Assembly (NCBI GenBank): GCA_037039685.1
Contig: JAWNGF010000012.1
Coordinates: 1,054,001 to 1,118,000 of the forward strand
From: Ceratobasidium sp. AG-K
Lineage: Eukaryota > Basidiomycota > Agaricomycetes > Cantharellales > Ceratobasidiaceae
DNA: 64,000 nucleotides
Direction: 5' to 3'
Each line of letters opens with the position of its first letter. Within the stretch, counting starts at the first letter, position 1. The notes beneath the pieces are model-generated. The model searched no databases. It was given only the letters and a program-made list of their open reading frames with translations, and was not told the DNA's origin. Below, one piece after another: positions 22,761 to 32,966 of the stretch. The position numbers and the translations under genes are program-made.

Positions 22761-24758
22761 ATGTCTATTCAAGAAGATGGAGGGTCACATCCCTCATCCA
22801 CTATATCAACAAGCAGAGGACCCAGTCGGGCAGCAAGGCCCACAGGATCACTAAACGAGCAAGATATCGCACAAACTCAAGCAGGAGGTCCTGCCCGAGC
22901 ACGCTCCCAAAGTCAAACATCAATGCCAGGAGCTTTCGGCATTGCCGACATGACAACTGTACAGGAGGAAGACCCCACTATCACGAATAGAGAACCAGGA
23001 GATCTCACAAATGATCCTACTCCAGCTGTAGTTCGCATTCCAACTGGAAGTCCAGGGCCATCATGTCTCTTGTGGCCACTAGGGACTAGGAGACAGTTCT
23101 TTTCTCCCCAACCCGAAGCTCATGGGGGCGTGTCGCTGGTTCCCATTAGACCTCCTCCTACACCACACGTTCCCAATATCCCTACAGTCCCTCAAATTGG
23201 GGGAACCATCACCAACGCAGGACCAGTTCCAGTGGCTTCCCAGCCAGTCACACCAGCAATTCCAGCACCACCATATGTCTCATGGGGTTACTCCGAGCAA
23301 TTGGCCCTGGTACGACAAAGCGCCGGTGACCCAGGAAGCTCAAGTTCAAGTTCCAGCTCTAGCAGCAGGACTGTAATCAGTAATCTAGACGACCTGGACA
23401 ACCTTCTAGAAGGAAGACACAACGCCACCCTTAGGGTTATAGACAGAATGAGAGTCACCATAGATTGAAGACTTGGCGGTCTAGAACAAGCCACACAAGT
23501 CCTAGCAAACAACCAGCAAATCTTTAACGACTCCATCAACACCCTACAAGGCACCCTGACGGACATCCTGAACGCAGCAAGAAACGGCAAACACAATTCC
23601 TTTCTAGTCGGTCAAGACGTAACCCGCCTTTGAAATGAGGTTACCAACACTCAAGGACTAGTGAACAATGTACGCGAAGAACTCAACACTACCAGACAAG
23701 GGCAACTCGAATGGAACGAGGCAGTAACACAAGGACTAGAAACCTTACGACAGGAAGGAACCTCCTTCACAGCCAAAATCACGGAAGTTCAGGAAGCTAT
23801 CAACAATATGCAAGAAGAAATGGACAAAGCATCCCTGCACGGGATCCCCTCTAGGCGGTGAAATTCTCCACCACATCCAGAAGCAGAATCTACCAGGATC
23901 GACGAATTAGAATTAAGAATCCAACGACTGGCCGAGAACCCAAACATTGGTAGCGGATCACGTCGTCCCAAGGTGACTCGTCCAGAAGCCTTCGACGGAA
24001 AGAAAGGAGAAGGCGCTGAAATGTTCATTACGCAAATGGAGAGCTACTTTGTGCGTCTAGGCGATCAATACACTTCCAGCGAAGAAAGGATCCGCGAAGC
24101 TCTTGCAAACTTCAAATCCGAGAACAAAGCCGCCACTCACTGGGCACAAGTACTCTTACGATTGCTTAACCAAAGGGAAAATAACCAAAACCTCGCCTCA
24201 TGGGAAAGTTTCAAGGCACACTTCATGGAACAGTTCAGCGACCCCAACAAAAAAGCTAAGGCCGAATTGGACATCCGAAAATGCAAACAGAACAACTCAG
24301 TAGCAAACTATGCTTTGGAATTCCGATATCTTCTGGTAGACATAAACTGGGGTCAGGAAGCTCTAATCAACCAATTCAAGGAAGGGTTGAAGCCTGAAGT
24401 CAAAACCGAGCTAGCCCGTTTCGAACTTACCCTGATCAACAAAGATGGGTCAGAACGAGAACTATCCCTTGACCAATGGATATCAATCGCAATCTCCATT
24501 GACCAGAAACTACAAGCAATCAAGAACACAACAGGGAAGAAAACAATAACAGCATCCTCTAGCTCTACAAGGAGACTTCCAGACAAAGTTTACAAGGCTA
24601 GGATTTCCTCGAAACGCTGCCTGAAATGCGGATCAGACAAACACATGCTTGCCAAGTGCCCAGAGAAGGAATGGAAAAAGGAGGAACCTAACCTCAAAGG
24701 AAGGGAAGGGAAGATTGAAGAGGAACCCGAATCGGGAAAAGGCAAGGTCTCCCTCTAA
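22761..24758 (+). pseudogene. gag: A1 gag (capsid/nucleocapsid), three nonsense codons
   Basis: The start is MSIQEDGGSHPSS at 22761. Pro/Ser-rich N-terminus, coiled-coil-like middle (LNTTRQGQLEWNEAVTQGLE), retrotransposon gag capsid domain (KVTRPEAFDGKKGEGAEMF onward), and a CCHC knuckle CLKCGSDKHMLAKC. The stop is TAA at 24756-24758. TGA codons interrupt at 23466-23468, 23631-23633 and 23859-23861. The copy in A2 is open and 660 residues long. Confidence 0.9.
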
Positions 24759-24775
24759 CTGTGTGTGGAGAGACC
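24734..24775 (+). promoter_or_regulatory. -1 ribosomal frameshift signal at the gag/pol junction
   Basis: Slippery heptamer GGGAAAA (24734-24740) lies in the gag phase as G GGA AAA, followed by a 5-nt spacer and a hairpin with stem GGTCTC (24746-24751) and GAGACC (24770-24775). Slipping back one base leads directly into the pol frame, past the gag stop at 24756. The same heptamer, spacer length and stem occur in A2 at 44409-44450. The function is inferred from the standard layout. Confidence 0.8.
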
Positions 24776-27700
24776 AACGAACCAGTAATGGAAACAATGT
24801 ACCTTAGAGCTACCAGCGAATCAACAATTGTCTACACAAATATTACTGGAATCACAGAACCCATTGCTACCCTCATCGACTCAGGAGCATCAAGGAACTT
24901 CATCGACATCACTTGGGCACGAAAAAACAGTGTGGCTCTAATTGAACTGGCTACACCTAGAAAAATAATTGGAATCCAAGGGAAGGAACTGTCACATCAA
25001 ATCCGATTCAAAGCAAGTCTGGAATTTGAGTTACATGGGAAGAACTTCAAGCAAAACTTTTTCGCCATGCCTACCGGAGATACACCCCTGATTCTGGGGT
25101 TAGAATTGCTAGAGGAAGCTAACCCAATAATTGATTGGCTTTCAAAAGAAATTTCCTGGCGACCAGACAACATCCTTGGAAAAGCTGCAGAAATCAAGGA
25201 CATACCCGAAGAATTCAAAGATTATGCAGAAGTCTTCAGCGAGGAAAAATTTAAACGAATACCGGACCATTGTCCATACGACTGTTGCATCGATCTGGTG
25301 GAAGGAGCCGAACTCCCTAAACCAGCTAGGCCAATTCCACTCTCACCAGCAGAATCCATAGCCCTCAGAAAGTACCTAGATGAGGAACTAGCGGCAGGCA
25401 AAATCCGACTGAGCAAATCACCGGTAGCCGCAGCAACCTTCTTTGTCAAAAAAGGACTAGACCCAAAGAACCCGGAAAAACCTCCAGAACTCAGGTTGGT
25501 TCAACACTTCGGCCCGATGAACGAAATAACAAAGGATGACCGCTTTCCTATGCCACTAATGGAAGATCTCCTTGACAAGATCAAGGACGCAAAAATCTTT
25601 TCTAAAATAGACTTGCGTATGGGGCTCAACAACATCCGAGTCAAAGAAGGAGACGAATGGAAAACAGCATTCCAAACCAAGGAAGGCCTCTTCGAATATA
25701 TTGTCATGCCCTTCGGATTGAAGAACGCGCTGGCAACATTCCAACGATATATGAATCATATATTCCACGACCTGATGGACGTCTGTGTCATTGTTTACAT
25801 CGATGACATATTAATTTTCTCCAAAGACCGAAACCAGCATGTGGAGGACGTTCGAAAGGTACTCAAAATCCTGTTAGACAACAACCTCTTTGCAAAACTG
25901 CCAAAATGCGAATTCTTTGTCAAGAAACTTGTCTACACAGGAATAAATATCAGCGAGGAGGGGATATCAATGCAAGAGGAAAAGGTCAAAGCAATCAAGG
26001 AATGGAAGAAGCCAAGGACAGTCAAACAGGTCCAAGCCTTCCTAGGATTTGCAAATTTTTACAGGCTATTTGTACCAAACTTCAGCGGCCTGGCAAAACC
26101 CTTAACTGTTCTAACAAGGAAGGACCAGAAATGGAAATGGGAAGCAGAACAACAGGAGGCTTTCGATAACCTGAAAAAGGAAATATGCAAGGAACCACTA
26201 CTGCGACACCCAGATCCAACAAAACCTTACATATTGGAAACCGACACAAGCGGCGTTGCTATGGGATCAATACTCTCTCAAAGACAAGACGACGGTTACT
26301 TACACCCCATCGCTTTCCTTTCAAAATCCTTTAACGCTGCACAAATGAACTACGATGTTCACAACAAGGAATTAATGGCAATTGTGGAATCACTAAAACA
26401 CTGGCGATTACATCTAGAAGGAACAAGAGAACCAATAACTATCTACACCGATCACCGTAACCTGCAATACTGGAAGAAGGCAACTACATTTAACCGACGT
26501 CATGCTTGATGGCACCAAATCCTGGCTTCCTACAACTTTGAAATAGTTTACCGTCCGGGGAATATGTCAACAAAGCCAGACCTACTGTCCAGAAGAGCGG
26601 ATCATAGCGAAATACCAACAGCAGAGCAAATCATGATCAAGGAGGAACAGTTCAGAGGATTCACCGGAGAAGTAAAGTCAGACATCATTGTGGACATTAG
26701 GGAAGCACAAACCGAAGACGAGAGCATCAGGAAGATCATAGAATTGTGCAAAGACAAGATGACCCTACCCAAATCTGTGCAACAAGGAATTAGGAACTAC
26801 AACTTTGAGGAAGACCTGCTCTGGATAGATGGGAGAATCTACATGCCAGAAGACAAGGACACTCAGCTAAAAATCCTCAGATTACACCACGATTCACCAA
26901 TAGCAGGACACCAGGGTCAAGCCCAAACGCTAGAGCTTATCTCAAGAAAATACTACTGGCCTGGACTTAAGGCAACAGTAAACAAATACGTTGATTCTTG
27001 TGAACAGTGCCAAAGGGCTAAAGGAACAAAAACCCAAGTACCACTGAAAGCACTCAAAATCCCGAACAGTCCATGGGAGGACATTGCATACAATTTCATC
27101 GTAAAACTTCCAAAATCACAAGGCAATGACAGCATTCTAGTAGTAGTGGATCGATTCTCCCGCATGGCACACTTCATAGCCTGCAAGGAATCAACAACTG
27201 CAGATCAACTTGCCGATCTTTTCCTGAAGAACGTTTGGAGATTACACGGGTTCCCACAAAGTACAGTTTCGGACAGAGGAACAACTTTCAACAGCAGGTT
27301 CCTGAAGGCTCTCTACCAAAAAATTGGAACTACACCCACGTTCAGCACGGCATATCATCCACAAACAGATGGAATAACGGAACGAATAAACCAGTGGATA
27401 GAAGCATGGCTTCGTACATTTGTTAACTACAGGCAAGACAACTGGACCGAACTGCTTCCTATTGCAGAATTCTGCTACAACAACCAACGACATGGGATCA
27501 CGGGAAAAACCCCATTCGAGATTGTGAGCGGCAGGGAACCACTATGGAATGTTCTAAGAGAAGCTACTACGATTCCTGAAGCAAATGACAAAGCAAATAA
27601 CTGGCAGGAAGTATGGGATGAAGCAAAAGCAGCTATGGAATGGCACAGGAGAAAGGACACAGTGGAACACCAACCAAAATACAAAGAGGACGACCTTGTC

Positions 27701-28489
27701 TGGCTTTACGGACAAAACATAAAGACAAACCGTCCCAACAAGAAACTTGACAACAAGAAACACAGTCCCTTCAAGATCAAGAAAATCATATCAAGCCACG
27801 CCTACGAATTGGAGCTTCCAAAAACCATGAGAATACACCCTGTGTTCCATAGCGATCTTCTTAGTCCGTACAAAAAAGACGAGAACTTCCACAGAAACCA
27901 ACCCCGACCACCGCCAATCACAACAGAAGAAGGAGAGGAAGAATACAAAGTGGAGAAAATCGTGGACTGGAAGGAAACAAAGGACGGGTTGTTCTACAGG
28001 GTCAGATGGAAGGGTTATGACGAAAAAGAAGATATGGAACAACGGGCAGAAGATTTTGGTCACCTCGGAGTAATAATGAAGAAGTTCTTAAAGGATTTCC
28101 CAAACGCCCCAACACCGTCAAACTACAAGACAAGAAGTATTAAAGGGAGGGTGGAGCGGGACGACAACGCAACTTGCAGAACTTGCTCACTTTCCAACTC
28201 GCTCTACACACTCTACGCACTTAACCTTTTTTGCACACTATGCCCGCTGTCACCCGTGCCACTATCGCCAACAACCTGGTCCGCGTTCTCAACAGGCCAG
28301 CCTTCCAGACAGCCCGTATCCTTGACTCGGGGGCAGCCTTGTACGTCTTCAAAAGGTCTCAGCAGAGCCCAGGGCGGCTCCAATTTCGTGCCTCCGATGA
28401 CATCCTCCACTCCGACCTGGGGGAGTTCGAATGGGTTGGCAAAAAATGGCCAACACGCATGCAACTCCAACGAAAAGACATCTACGTAG
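24740..28489 (+). pseudogene. pol: A1 pol polyprotein, one nonsense codon
   Basis: Entered by frameshift from gag. Aspartic protease LIDSGASRNFID near 24880. RT with FGLKNALATFQRYMNHIF and intact YIDDILIFS (about 25796-25822). RNase H with LETDTSGVAMGSILSQRQDD and YTDHRNLQYW. TGA at 26507-26509 (HA-stop-WHQ). Integrase HHCC zinc region (HHDSPIAGHQGQ, CEQCQRAKG), catalytic core with VVVDRFSRMAHF and SDRGTTFNSRF, then a GPY/F-like region and chromodomain (EYKVEKIVDWKETKDGLFYR, VRWKGYDEKED). The frame runs about 250 nt beyond the ORF3 start in a different phase, and that tail is probably not conserved protein. Confidence 0.9.
28138..28239 (+). promoter_or_regulatory. A1 putative internal promoter and leader of ORF3
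   Basis: TATTAAAGG (28138-28146) lies 102 nt upstream of the ORF3 ATG. It is followed by a pyrimidine-rich leader with several CTC and CAC words, a typical setting for a fungal transcription start. The matching site in A2 is a canonical TATAAAAGG at nearly the same distance. The function is inferred. Confidence 0.4.
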
Positions 28490-29004
28490 GCCGAGGATGT
28501 GCGGCCTTCCAGGTGTCCAAAGTCGTCCTGCTATCCATGCACAAGCTTGGGGTGGTCAAGTGGGGACAAGAAGGAGCTTACAGCAGCAAATGGGTGCCAG
28601 GATACAAAGGTCGCCCTCCTACTCTAAGGCCTCGATGGAACGATGCATGGGACAAGAACTTCAAAGCGGACTTGGCAGATTGGAAGATGGAGCGGGGACG
28701 ATACCAGAGAGAGAAGTTTGAGTGGAAGCCATTCTGGTGGCAGGAGAAGGATGCGGACTTGTCGGAATGGAAGGAGGTCAAGCCGGACGTATGACAATGG
28801 GACAAGGACCATGTGGAGGAACAGGAGAGGGTCATGGACTGGTCCAAGGCGGACTGGACGGACGACAAGACTGGGGAGAGGTGGGAGGAGCACTGTGACA
28901 AACCAGGTAACACTGTGTTCAACCCCATTGATCTCACAGAGGAAGAAGAGGACGGGGTCGATTCCCTGGTCGAGAAGGTCGAGAAGGACTGCTGGGTGCA
29001 GTAA
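28240..29004 (+). pseudogene. A1 ORF3, accessory protein of unknown function, one nonsense codon
   Basis: 254 codons plus TAA, downstream of pol where other elements carry env. Start MPAVTRATIANNLVRVLNRP. The core holds GEFEWVGKKWP, then KDIYVGRGC and VVLLSMHKLG. The C-terminal half is Trp-rich (RPRWNDAWD, DWKMERGRYQ, FWWQEKD, DWSKADW) and ends near FNPIDLT. No signal peptide or membrane segment is apparent, so it does not resemble an envelope protein. TGA interrupts at 28792-28794. It is GC-richer than gag-pol. The A2 copy is intact and of identical length. I do not recognise the family. Confidence 0.8.
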
Positions 29005-29035
29005 ATTGGCCCTTTCGGGTTCCCCTCAAGGACCT

Positions 29036-29049
29036 TAAGGGGGGAGTAA
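29036..29049 (+). other. A1 polypurine tract
   Basis: A purine-rich run (AAGGGGGGAGTAA) directly upstream of the 3' LTR, the expected primer for plus-strand DNA synthesis. Confidence 0.8.
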
Positions 29050-29510
29050 TGTCGTGAGCCATGCTCCCGCCATCGGACTTGCCTACGTCTCATCCTTCCT
29101 CTTGTGCATGTGTTTGTGTTTGTTCTTTGTTTTCTTTCCTGCCGCGTTGCCACCTTCTTGTGGTTATGTTTTACACTGTGTAACACGGCTGTGCCTTGTA
29201 CGAGTCATGTCTGTTCATACAGCATGACTCACATGGACACTCCTGACTGGCTGTCTTGTATGACTCTTGTGGCTGCGCCTTGTATGACTCGGCCACTTTC
29301 TGTATATATATAGAGGACCAACAAGCCTGGTAACCCCAGCTTGTTTTGTCTTGTCAAAACATCCCCTTTGAGTGACACTTAGTACCACCCCTACCCTCAA
29401 GAGCCTACAGACACTTAAGTGTGTTGCGGTTCAAGAGGTCACTTAGGTCTTAGTGCCGTCCACTCTCCATCGTGGCTTGTCTCATAGCCACCAGGAAGAA
29501 GCTTACGACA
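29050..29510 (+). repeat. A1 3' LTR
   Basis: 461 bp, same length as the 5' copy with about ten substitutions, ending CTTACGACA. It is followed by the GGCGC target duplication. Confidence 0.95.
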
Positions 29511-29515
29511 GGCGC

Positions 29516-30059
29516 TTAGGCCTAAGTGAGTCACGCAATGAGTGATGGGGAAAACGACAAGAGAACAAGTCTTGTGGAGGCAAGACTTGTGTCGCTGGTA
29601 TATATATGTGCTACTGTGGCTATGTAGAATAGAGAGCAAGTGACAAGGGAAACCAAAAGGAGGGAAAGCAAGAGTCCGAGAGAAGAGAGGAAAGAACAAA
29701 GGAAATGTGATAAGTCCATGGAGGCCAAGGAGATAAGGGAACAGGCCAGGCAGGCATGTCCCGCGGTCAAGGCTTACATAAAGGTGACTAAATGCGCCAA
29801 GGCGAGAAGAACAAGACCAAACACAAGGCAACAGAACAACAAGAAGAGGGCGAGAAAAGGTTGTGACAGTGAGGGGGATATGCCAATAAACCCTACATCA
29901 GCAAAGAGGACATGAAAAGCCAAACTGCCGAAGGAATGGAGGATCTGGGTGGGGGATATGGAGAGGGTGGAGGAGTGGTGTAACACAGATGAGACCTTCC
30001 TGTCTATGTGTTTCAGCAAACAAGCTTCAAGTCTACCCTGAGAACATTATGCATTACTT
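29516..30059. other. Spacer with a perfect 9-bp hairpin, no supported gene
   Basis: It holds an inverted repeat CAAGTCTTG / CAAGACTTG (about 29569-29592) and TATATATA near 29600, so it may be part of another LTR or promoter. A short Arg/Lys-rich frame (29640-29915) has no recognisable motif. Confidence 0.35.
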
Positions 30060-30218
30060 ACTCAACTTTAAACAGGCCATTATCCTTTCACAGACATCCT
30101 TCACCACTTCAAACTGATTGAATCTAGACCATGCCAACTCTGCAATACCAGTCCCAAGACCTTTCTGCATGTCACAATGGGTTGTCCAGCGCTACATCAA
30201 CTTCACATGGTGCAAGAC
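30060..30218 (+). pseudogene. Possible C-terminal fragment of a non-LTR (LINE) reverse transcriptase
   Basis: The frame TGHYPFTDILHHFKLIE, then CQLC, then LHVTMGCPALH, resembles the C-x2-C-x8-H-x4-C tail found at the end of many fungal LINE polyproteins. It is cut off by the solo LTR at 30219. It is short and without the RT domain, so the call is tentative. Confidence 0.4.
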
Positions 30219-30685
30219 TGTTGTAAGCTACTTCTTGGTGGCTATGAGACAAGCTGTGAGGGAGAGTGGATGGCACTAAGACCTAAGACACCTCTTGAGT
30301 TGCACCACACTTAAGTGGCTGTAGACTCTTAAGGGTAGGGGTGGTTCAGAGTGTCACTCAGAGGGAATGTTTGATGAGACAAAACAAGCTGGGTTTACCA
30401 GGCTTGTCAGTCCTCTATATATATTCAGAAAGCAGCCAAGTCATACAAGGCGCAGCCACACAAGTCATACATACAAGCCAGTCAGGAGTGTCTGAGTGAG
30501 TCATGCTGCACAGGCAGTCATGACTCATACAAAGCACGGCCATGTTACACAATGTAACAGAACAACCACAAGAACGTGGCAACATGGTGCAGGAAAGGAC
30601 AAACAACACATAAACAGGACAACAAACAAGAGAGCAGATGGGCAAGGCGCAAGGTGAGTCTAGTGGAGAGAGCTGGCTCACAACA
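30219..30685 (-). mobile_element. Solo LTR of family A
   Basis: 467 bp, reading TGTTGTAAGC...GGCTCACAACA on the plus strand, so the LTR is in minus orientation with its TATATATA near 30417. No internal sequence follows. Flanks AAGAC (30214-30218) and GAGAC (30686-30690) match at 4 of 5 bases, consistent with an aged target duplication. It arose by recombination between the LTRs of a full element. Confidence 0.85.
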
Positions 30686-31033
30686 GAGACCAGGTGCTAG
30701 GGGCAGCATTGAGGTTGCTTGAAGCACATCTGCATCCAGGTCCAGGAACAATACATTTTAGAAACTACATTAGAGGAGCAAGGAGCCAGATTGGGGTGCC
30801 AGCAAGTTGAGCAGCACAGGATGGGGGTGACTAGGGAAAGCAGAGAGGAGAAGCATGGAGGAGGGCCATTGGGAGGACTATTGTCATTGGGTGCTTGTAT
30901 GTGGGACTAGAAGATGGAGGGTGTGTGTGGCTCCTATGGAACCTGCACAAACGCCTGGGAGTGGGTGGACAGTATGGAGGTGGTGGGCCAGCACCTTGGA
31001 CTGGGTATACAGGAGTTGGATAGCTACAAGGGT
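30686..31033. other. Unassigned spacer
   Basis: Gly-rich short frames only. No family recognised. Confidence 0.4.
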
Positions 31034-31340
31034 GTCATGAGCTCAGGCAAAATGACATATTTTTCTATATTTCCTATCTCTTTTCCAAGACAATTTCCTT
31101 TTCTGGTATATTGTATAGAATGTTCTAGAATTAGCCATGTGATCAATTTGTCTTTTGATGTGATGTTGCATTTGATTACATATTTGATATTAGAAGGTTC
31201 TGGAATGTTGTTTTTGTTTATGTATGGCTGTGCATCTCCATGTATATATAAAGGAGGTGTCATCAATCTACCACCACCTAACTTGGGCGCTTATCAAAAA
31301 CTGATGGCTACAGGCCAAAATTTGAAGTAAACGTGCGTTT
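31034..31340 (+). mobile_element. Degraded LTR related to family C
   Basis: It begins TGTCATGAGCTCAGG and shares spaced words with the family C LTR at 32542-32954 read on the other strand: CATGTGAT..ATTTGTCTTTT, TTCTGGAATGTTG and CATGTATATA. The TATA stretch is at about 31240. The right end is not clear and no pol follows, so it is a solo or truncated copy. Confidence 0.5.
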
Positions 31341-31911
31341 CTATCTCTTACAGAGTGAATTTTGGGATTCGGGAACAGCAAAAATGTGTGAAACAACTCA
31401 AAGAATGTATAAATCGACTTTAAAATAAGTAGAAGCTCAAGGAAAAAAAGTAGATCACCAATTACTGCTGTCCTGAAGGGCCAGCACGCAATGAAAAGTG
31501 GCTTCTTAGCACTGCTGCAGCGGGTCAACTGCTTTGCAGGACATGCCTTAGCTCAGCAATGGACTCTGGGGGCCTGTGGCTCTGGTGCTTAGTAACTCCA
31601 TTTCCATGCTGCCTCCAAGTTTTAAAACAAAGGTTTTGTTGGCTTGTGCTTGTAGAGCCACTGAAGCAGTGAGGCAATTATGACAAACATTTTTAAATTA
31701 TATTTTACATTTTCTATTATTAGGCAAAACACAAACAGGCTCTTCTCCAAATCACACATCCGCAGACTGTTGTGGCTAGCAACCCTCCTGCAAACAAGTG
31801 TGCAGAGGGTGCTGAAAACACAATCTTGGTAGGTATGACATGCATATAGCCCATGTATGATCAGCTTACCTGCTTGTTATGGCAGCTCCTGTTGAAAGAG
31901 GTTTGGAGCCA
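31341..31911. other. Unassigned spacer
   Basis: AT-rich patches and short frames without motifs. Nothing supported. Confidence 0.4.
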
Positions 31912-32541
31912 TGTTGCAACCTGCTAATGCCTATGGTTGATACTGCTAATGGCCTTTGAGATGTGAGAACAATATGTGATAAGTCTTCTAAGACTCTATC
32001 ACTAAGCTGGATGAATGCTAGTCTTGTCAGTACAAGTCACTAGCTCCTAAGTCCAAGTGGCTGCGCTAAAGGCTAAGTAACCAAGTGCCTCTGATCACAC
32101 TGCAGGGAGAGTTGACCAGGCAAAGCAAGCTGGGGATGACCATGCTTGCAAGCCAGTATATATACTCAGAAAACGGGTGAGTCATAGTGAATACATGAGT
32201 CACACGTCTGAGTCAAAGTCTGAGTCATGAAGGGGGCTGTGCAGGCCAGCAAATAGAAAACAGCATGAGTGATATGACTCATGGTGACACATCATCCATA
32301 CACCTTACTAAACAAGGGAGAGGGCACAATGAAGAGAAAGGGCACTTAAGGCGCCAGTACAAGCCACAAGTCTGCAAACAGAGACAGAGGGAGGGACAGG
32401 TCACAACATTGCCCCCCCACAAAGGCAAGTGTAGTGGACTGCACTTGCCTATTTGCGGGCAACCCATTCCTTCAGCTCCAACCAACCAACCCGTTCCGCC
32501 AGGGTGCACATGTCTGCTTCAAGGACCTTGTCATTTGGTCC
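31912..32541 (-). mobile_element. Element B0: 3' end of a family B retrotransposon, interrupted by element C
   Basis: A 497-bp LTR (31912-32408) in minus orientation, TGTTGCAACC...GTCACAACA, with TATATATA at about 32157. It is followed inward by the polypurine tract complement and the C-terminal end of a B-type ORF3 (GWLELKEWVARK then stop on the minus strand), nearly identical to the ORF3 end in B4. The sequence breaks at 32541, where the LTR of element C begins. The rest of B0 should lie beyond the nest, outside the window. Confidence 0.8.
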
Positions 32542-32966
32542 TGTCTTGACTTGGGTCAATTAGGTGTATAAAAGGTTAAGGGGTTTGACTTGGATAAGTC
32601 CTAGAACCCAAGGAAATGAGATAGTTAAGAGGATTGGATTGAGCAAGTCCTAATGGATAGGATGTCAAGCCTTGTTGTTAACTGGCTTGACCTCTGGGTT
32701 TATATACATGAGGGATCAGTGCCACGTCATCACCTATCAGTGTGAGAAAACCAAGTACAACCAATGATAAGCAAGATAAGAGATATGACTCAACATTCTG
32801 GAAGTTCCAGAAGCAGCACCAATATCAAATGAAAAGACAAATGCATCACATGATACAAATTAAGTGCCAAAGGACAATTGTACCAAAAAAGGAAAGTGTT
32901 CGGAAAAAAGAATATAAAATCAGAATAAAATGTCTGAGCTTAGTCAGCTCATGACATTACCCCCTC

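Larger units (their letters stand above)
22271..29510 (+). mobile_element. Element A1: complete Ty3/gypsy retrotransposon, chromodomain clade, 7240 bp
   Basis: Flanked by a perfect 5-bp duplication GGCGC (22266-22270 and 29511-29515). LTRs are 461 bp each and begin TGTCGTGAGCC. By eye they differ at about 10 sites (about 2 percent), so insertion is recent. Order: LTR, primer site, gag, pol in the -1 frame (protease, RT, RNase H, integrase, chromodomain), ORF3, polypurine tract, LTR. Five in-frame TGA codons make it defective today. The chromodomain and RT type place it near the Tf1/sushi group of fungal gypsy elements. Confidence 0.95.

Noticed and set aside
28490..29038. Open frames on both strands within A1 ORF3
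   Set aside because: They are shadows of the ORF3 frame that is conserved, with identical length, in A2.
30219..30685. Start of a full family A element
   Set aside because: No primer site, gag or polypurine tract adjoins it on either side. It is a solo LTR.
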